DNA of 21,753 nt from an uncultured Oscillospiraceae bacterium. Its GTDB lineage: Bacteria > Bacillota > Clostridia > Oscillospirales > Oscillospiraceae. This document shows positions 19,970-21,753 of the stretch, piece by piece. The notes beneath the pieces were generated by a model. The model was not told where the DNA came from and searched no databases. It saw only the letters and a list, made by a program, of their open reading frames with translations. Both the position numbers and the translations under genes were made by a program. The stretch's first letter is position 1. Each line of letters opens with the position of its first letter. Where the stretch lies: contig CAKTMQ010000015.1 of the NCBI GenBank assembly GCA_934573945.1, forward strand, positions 1-21,753. The letters run 5' to 3'.

Positions 19970-21753
19970 ATGGCCAAGGACAAGTATTACGGCAAAACCG
20001 TGCGTAAAAACTTTGCCCGACACGAAGAAGTAGTGGCAATGCCCAACCTGCTGGAAATCCAGAAGGACTCGTACAAGTGGTTTCTGGAAAGCGGTCTGCG
20101 CGAGGTATTCAGCGATGTGGACGTGATCTCCGACTATGCCGGTAATCTGGAGCTGAGCTTCATCGATTACACCATGGACGAGAAGCCCAAGTATGACGTG
20201 GAGGAGTGCAAGGCGCGTGACGCCACCTATGCCGCCCCCATGAAGGTGAAGGTGCGCCTGCACAACAAGGAGACCGGCGAGATCAAGGAGCAGGAGATCT
20301 TCATGGGCGATTTCCCCCTGATGACCCACTCCGGCACCTTCGTCATCAACGGCGCCGAGCGCGTGGTGGTCAGCCAGATCGTCCGCTCCCCCGGCATCTA
20401 CTACGGTAAGGAGATCGACCTGAAGACCGACCTGCCCCTGCTGACCAGCACCGTGATCCCCTATCGTGGTGCATGGCTGGAGTATGAGACGGACACCTCC
20501 GAGGTGTTCTGGGTGCGCATCGATAAGAACCGTAAGCTGCCCATCACCTGCCTGATCCGCGCTCTGGGTCTTAAGACCGACGCGGAGATCCTGGAACATT
20601 TCGGCGACGATGAGCGCATCGTGGCCACTATGGAGAAGGACACCTGCAAGACCTACGAGGAGGCGCTGCTGGAGATCTACCGCAAGCTGCGTCCCGGCGA
20701 GCCCCCCACGGTGGACTCCGCCCAGACTCTGCTGCAGAACCTGTTCTTCGATCCCCGCCGTTACGATCTGTCCACGGTGGGTCGCTACAAGTTCAACAAG
20801 AAGCTGACCTTCTGGGTGCGGGGCAAGGGACAGAAGCTGGCCGCGCCTGTGGCTGATCCCACCACCGGCGAGCTGCTGTTTGACGAGGGACACGTGCTGA
20901 CCTCTGACGAGTGCGCCAAGCTGGACGCCATCGGCGTCAAAGAGATCTCCGTGGTGCTGGATACCGGCAAGGTGCTGCGCATCACCACCAACGGTATGTG
21001 CGATATGTCCCACTATGTGGACTTCGACCCCTGGGAGAAGTGCGGCATCAAGGAGCGCGTCCGCTTCGACGTGCTGCAGGAGCTGCTGGCACAGTATCAG
21101 GGCGAGGAACTGATCGAGCAGTGCCGTCTGCACGCCGACCAGCTGGTGCCCAAGCACATTGTGGTGGACGACATCTTTGCCTCCATCAACTATATGAACG
21201 CCCTGGCACACGGCCTGGTGACCCGGGATGACATCGACCATCTGGGCAACCGCCGCCTGCGCTGCGTGGGTGAACTGCTGCAGAACCAGTTCCGTATCGG
21301 CTTCTCCCGTATGGAGCGCGTCATCCGCGAGCGTATGACCATTCAGGATCTGGACATCGTGACGCCCCAGAGCCTGATCAATATCCGTCCTGTGACCGCC
21401 GCCATCAAGGAGTTCTTCGGCTCCAGCCCGCTGAGCCAGTTCATGGATCAGACCAACCCGCTGGCCGAGCTGACCCACAAGCGCCGTCTGTCCGCTCTGG
21501 GTCCCGGCGGTCTGAGCCGCGAGCGCGCCAACATGGAAGTCCGTGACGTGCACTACAGCCACTATGGCCGTATGTGCCCCATTGAGACGCCTGAAGGCCC
21601 CAACATCGGCCTGATCTCCTATCTGGCCACCTATGCCCGCATCAACGAGTACGGCTTTATCGAGGCTCCCTTCCGCGCCGTGGATCACGAGACCGGCAAG
21701 GTGTCCAACGACATCACCTATATGACCGCCGACGTGGAGGATCAGTATATCGT
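19970..21753 (+). CDS. rpoB: DNA-directed RNA polymerase subunit beta (5' part, runs off the window)
   Basis: The first 594 codons of the beta subunit of RNA polymerase; the rest lies beyond the window, so no stop codon is seen. It begins [15 protein letters not shown], followed by [24 protein letters not shown], then the protrusion and lobe segments with [21 protein letters not shown]. The rifampicin-binding cluster begins at about residue 488 ([27 protein letters not shown]); Asp493, His503 and Ser508, which correspond to E. coli Asp516, His526 and Ser531, are wild type, so no classical resistance change is seen. Next is [15 protein letters not shown]. The nearest Shine-Dalgarno-like AAAGG is 14 bases upstream, with ATGGACTAA in between. 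It stands behind its own promoter, not behind rplJ-rplL. No TTA, CTA or TCA codon is visible over most of the part present. Confidence 0.97.
   Translation, partial: MAKDKYYGKTVRKNFARHEEVVAMPNLLEIQKDSYKWFLESGLREVFSDVDVISDYAGNLELSFIDYTMDEKPKYDVEECKARDATYAAPMKVKVRLHNKETGEIKEQEIFMGDFPLMTHSGTFVINGAERVVVSQIVRSPGIYYGKEIDLKTDLPLLTSTVIPYRGAWLEYETDTSEVFWVRIDKNRKLPITCLIRALGLKTDAEILEHFGDDERIVATMEKDTCKTYEEALLEIYRKLRPGEPPTVDSAQTLLQNLFFDPRRYDLSTVGRYKFNKKLTFWVRGKGQKLAAPVADPTTGELLFDEGHVLTSDECAKLDAIGVKEISVVLDTGKVLRITTNGMCDMSHYVDFDPWEKCGIKERVRFDVLQELLAQYQGEELIEQCRLHADQLVPKHIVVDDIFASINYMNALAHGLVTRDDIDHLGNRRLRCVGELLQNQFRIGFSRMERVIRERMTIQDLDIVTPQSLINIRPVTAAIKEFFGSSPLSQFMDQTNPLAELTHKRRLSALGPGGLSRERANMEVRDVHYSHYGRMCPIETPEGPNIGLISYLATYARINEYGFIEAPFRAVDHETGKVSNDITYMTADVEDQYI

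Noticed and set aside
19772..21688. A 638-codon minus-strand frame opposite rpoB
   Set aside because: The plus strand encodes unmistakable RpoB through to the window end; the opposite frame is a shadow.
1..21753. CRISPR arrays, tRNA or rRNA genes, insertion sequences, toxin-antitoxin or defence genes
   Set aside because: No regularly spaced repeats, no cloverleaf-like sequence, no transposase or integrase motifs, and no known defence-family proteins were found on reading both strands.

Overview
The window reads as a chromosomal piece of an anaerobic, GC-rich Firmicute, most likely a Clostridia/Oscillospiraceae-type gut bacterium. This is inferred from the protein style of SecA, RpoB, SecG and LexA, a one-polypeptide pyruvate:ferredoxin oxidoreductase, strong GGAGG-type ribosome sites, TTGACA/TATAAT promoters with 17-base spacers, and a LexA operator of the Gram-positive GAAC-N4-GTTC kind. 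No tRNA, rRNA, CRISPR array, transposase or integrase was seen. The species cannot be named from the sequence alone.

Layout. 1-1576: a leader with two related inverted repeats, then a tandem pair of membrane-anchored zinc-ribbon proteins sharing a nearly identical 79-residue N-terminus, closed by a perfect terminator. 1610-2338: an exported NodB-type polysaccharide deacetylase, convergent with secG (2378-2620). secG and lexA (2818-3474) are divergent from a shared 197-base region that holds both promoters and a probable SOS box. 3604-4355: a MATE efflux transporter gene broken by two internal deletions but still carrying a near-consensus promoter and a strong bidirectional terminator. 4388-8373: a two-gene minus-strand operon, nifJ then fabZ, overlapping by one base. 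Divergent from it are an IclR-type regulator (8546-9316) and a KduD-like short-chain dehydrogenase (9369-10133); a 15-base palindrome lies in the shared control region. 10243-15402: minus-strand secA, then pgeF, then a family-5 solute-binding lipoprotein, the last two overlapping by 4 bases. 15629-18634: plus-strand beta-CASP metallo-beta-lactamase ribonuclease-like gene, then rlmD. 18695-19573: minus-strand AraC/GyrI-like regulator. 19970 to the end: the first 594 codons of rpoB behind a strong promoter and a leader of about 230 bases.

How it fits together. Most of the window is conserved housekeeping: protein export (SecA, SecG), transcription (RpoB), rRNA modification (RlmD), SOS control (LexA), acetyl-CoA production and fatty-acid elongation (NifJ, FabZ), and envelope upkeep (deacetylase, PgeF). 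The accessory parts are the zinc-ribbon pair, the decayed MATE gene, the IclR/SDR module and the AraC gene. Nearly all the conserved genes avoid the codons TTA, CTA and TCA so strictly that their complementary strands stay open for hundreds of codons; the zinc-ribbon genes break this rule.

I did not find convincing evidence for a wholly new system. The most useful leads are the duplicated zinc-ribbon membrane proteins, the IclR palindrome controlling nifJ-fabZ, the pgeF/solute-binding-protein overlap, and the structured rpoB leader with its odd start site.
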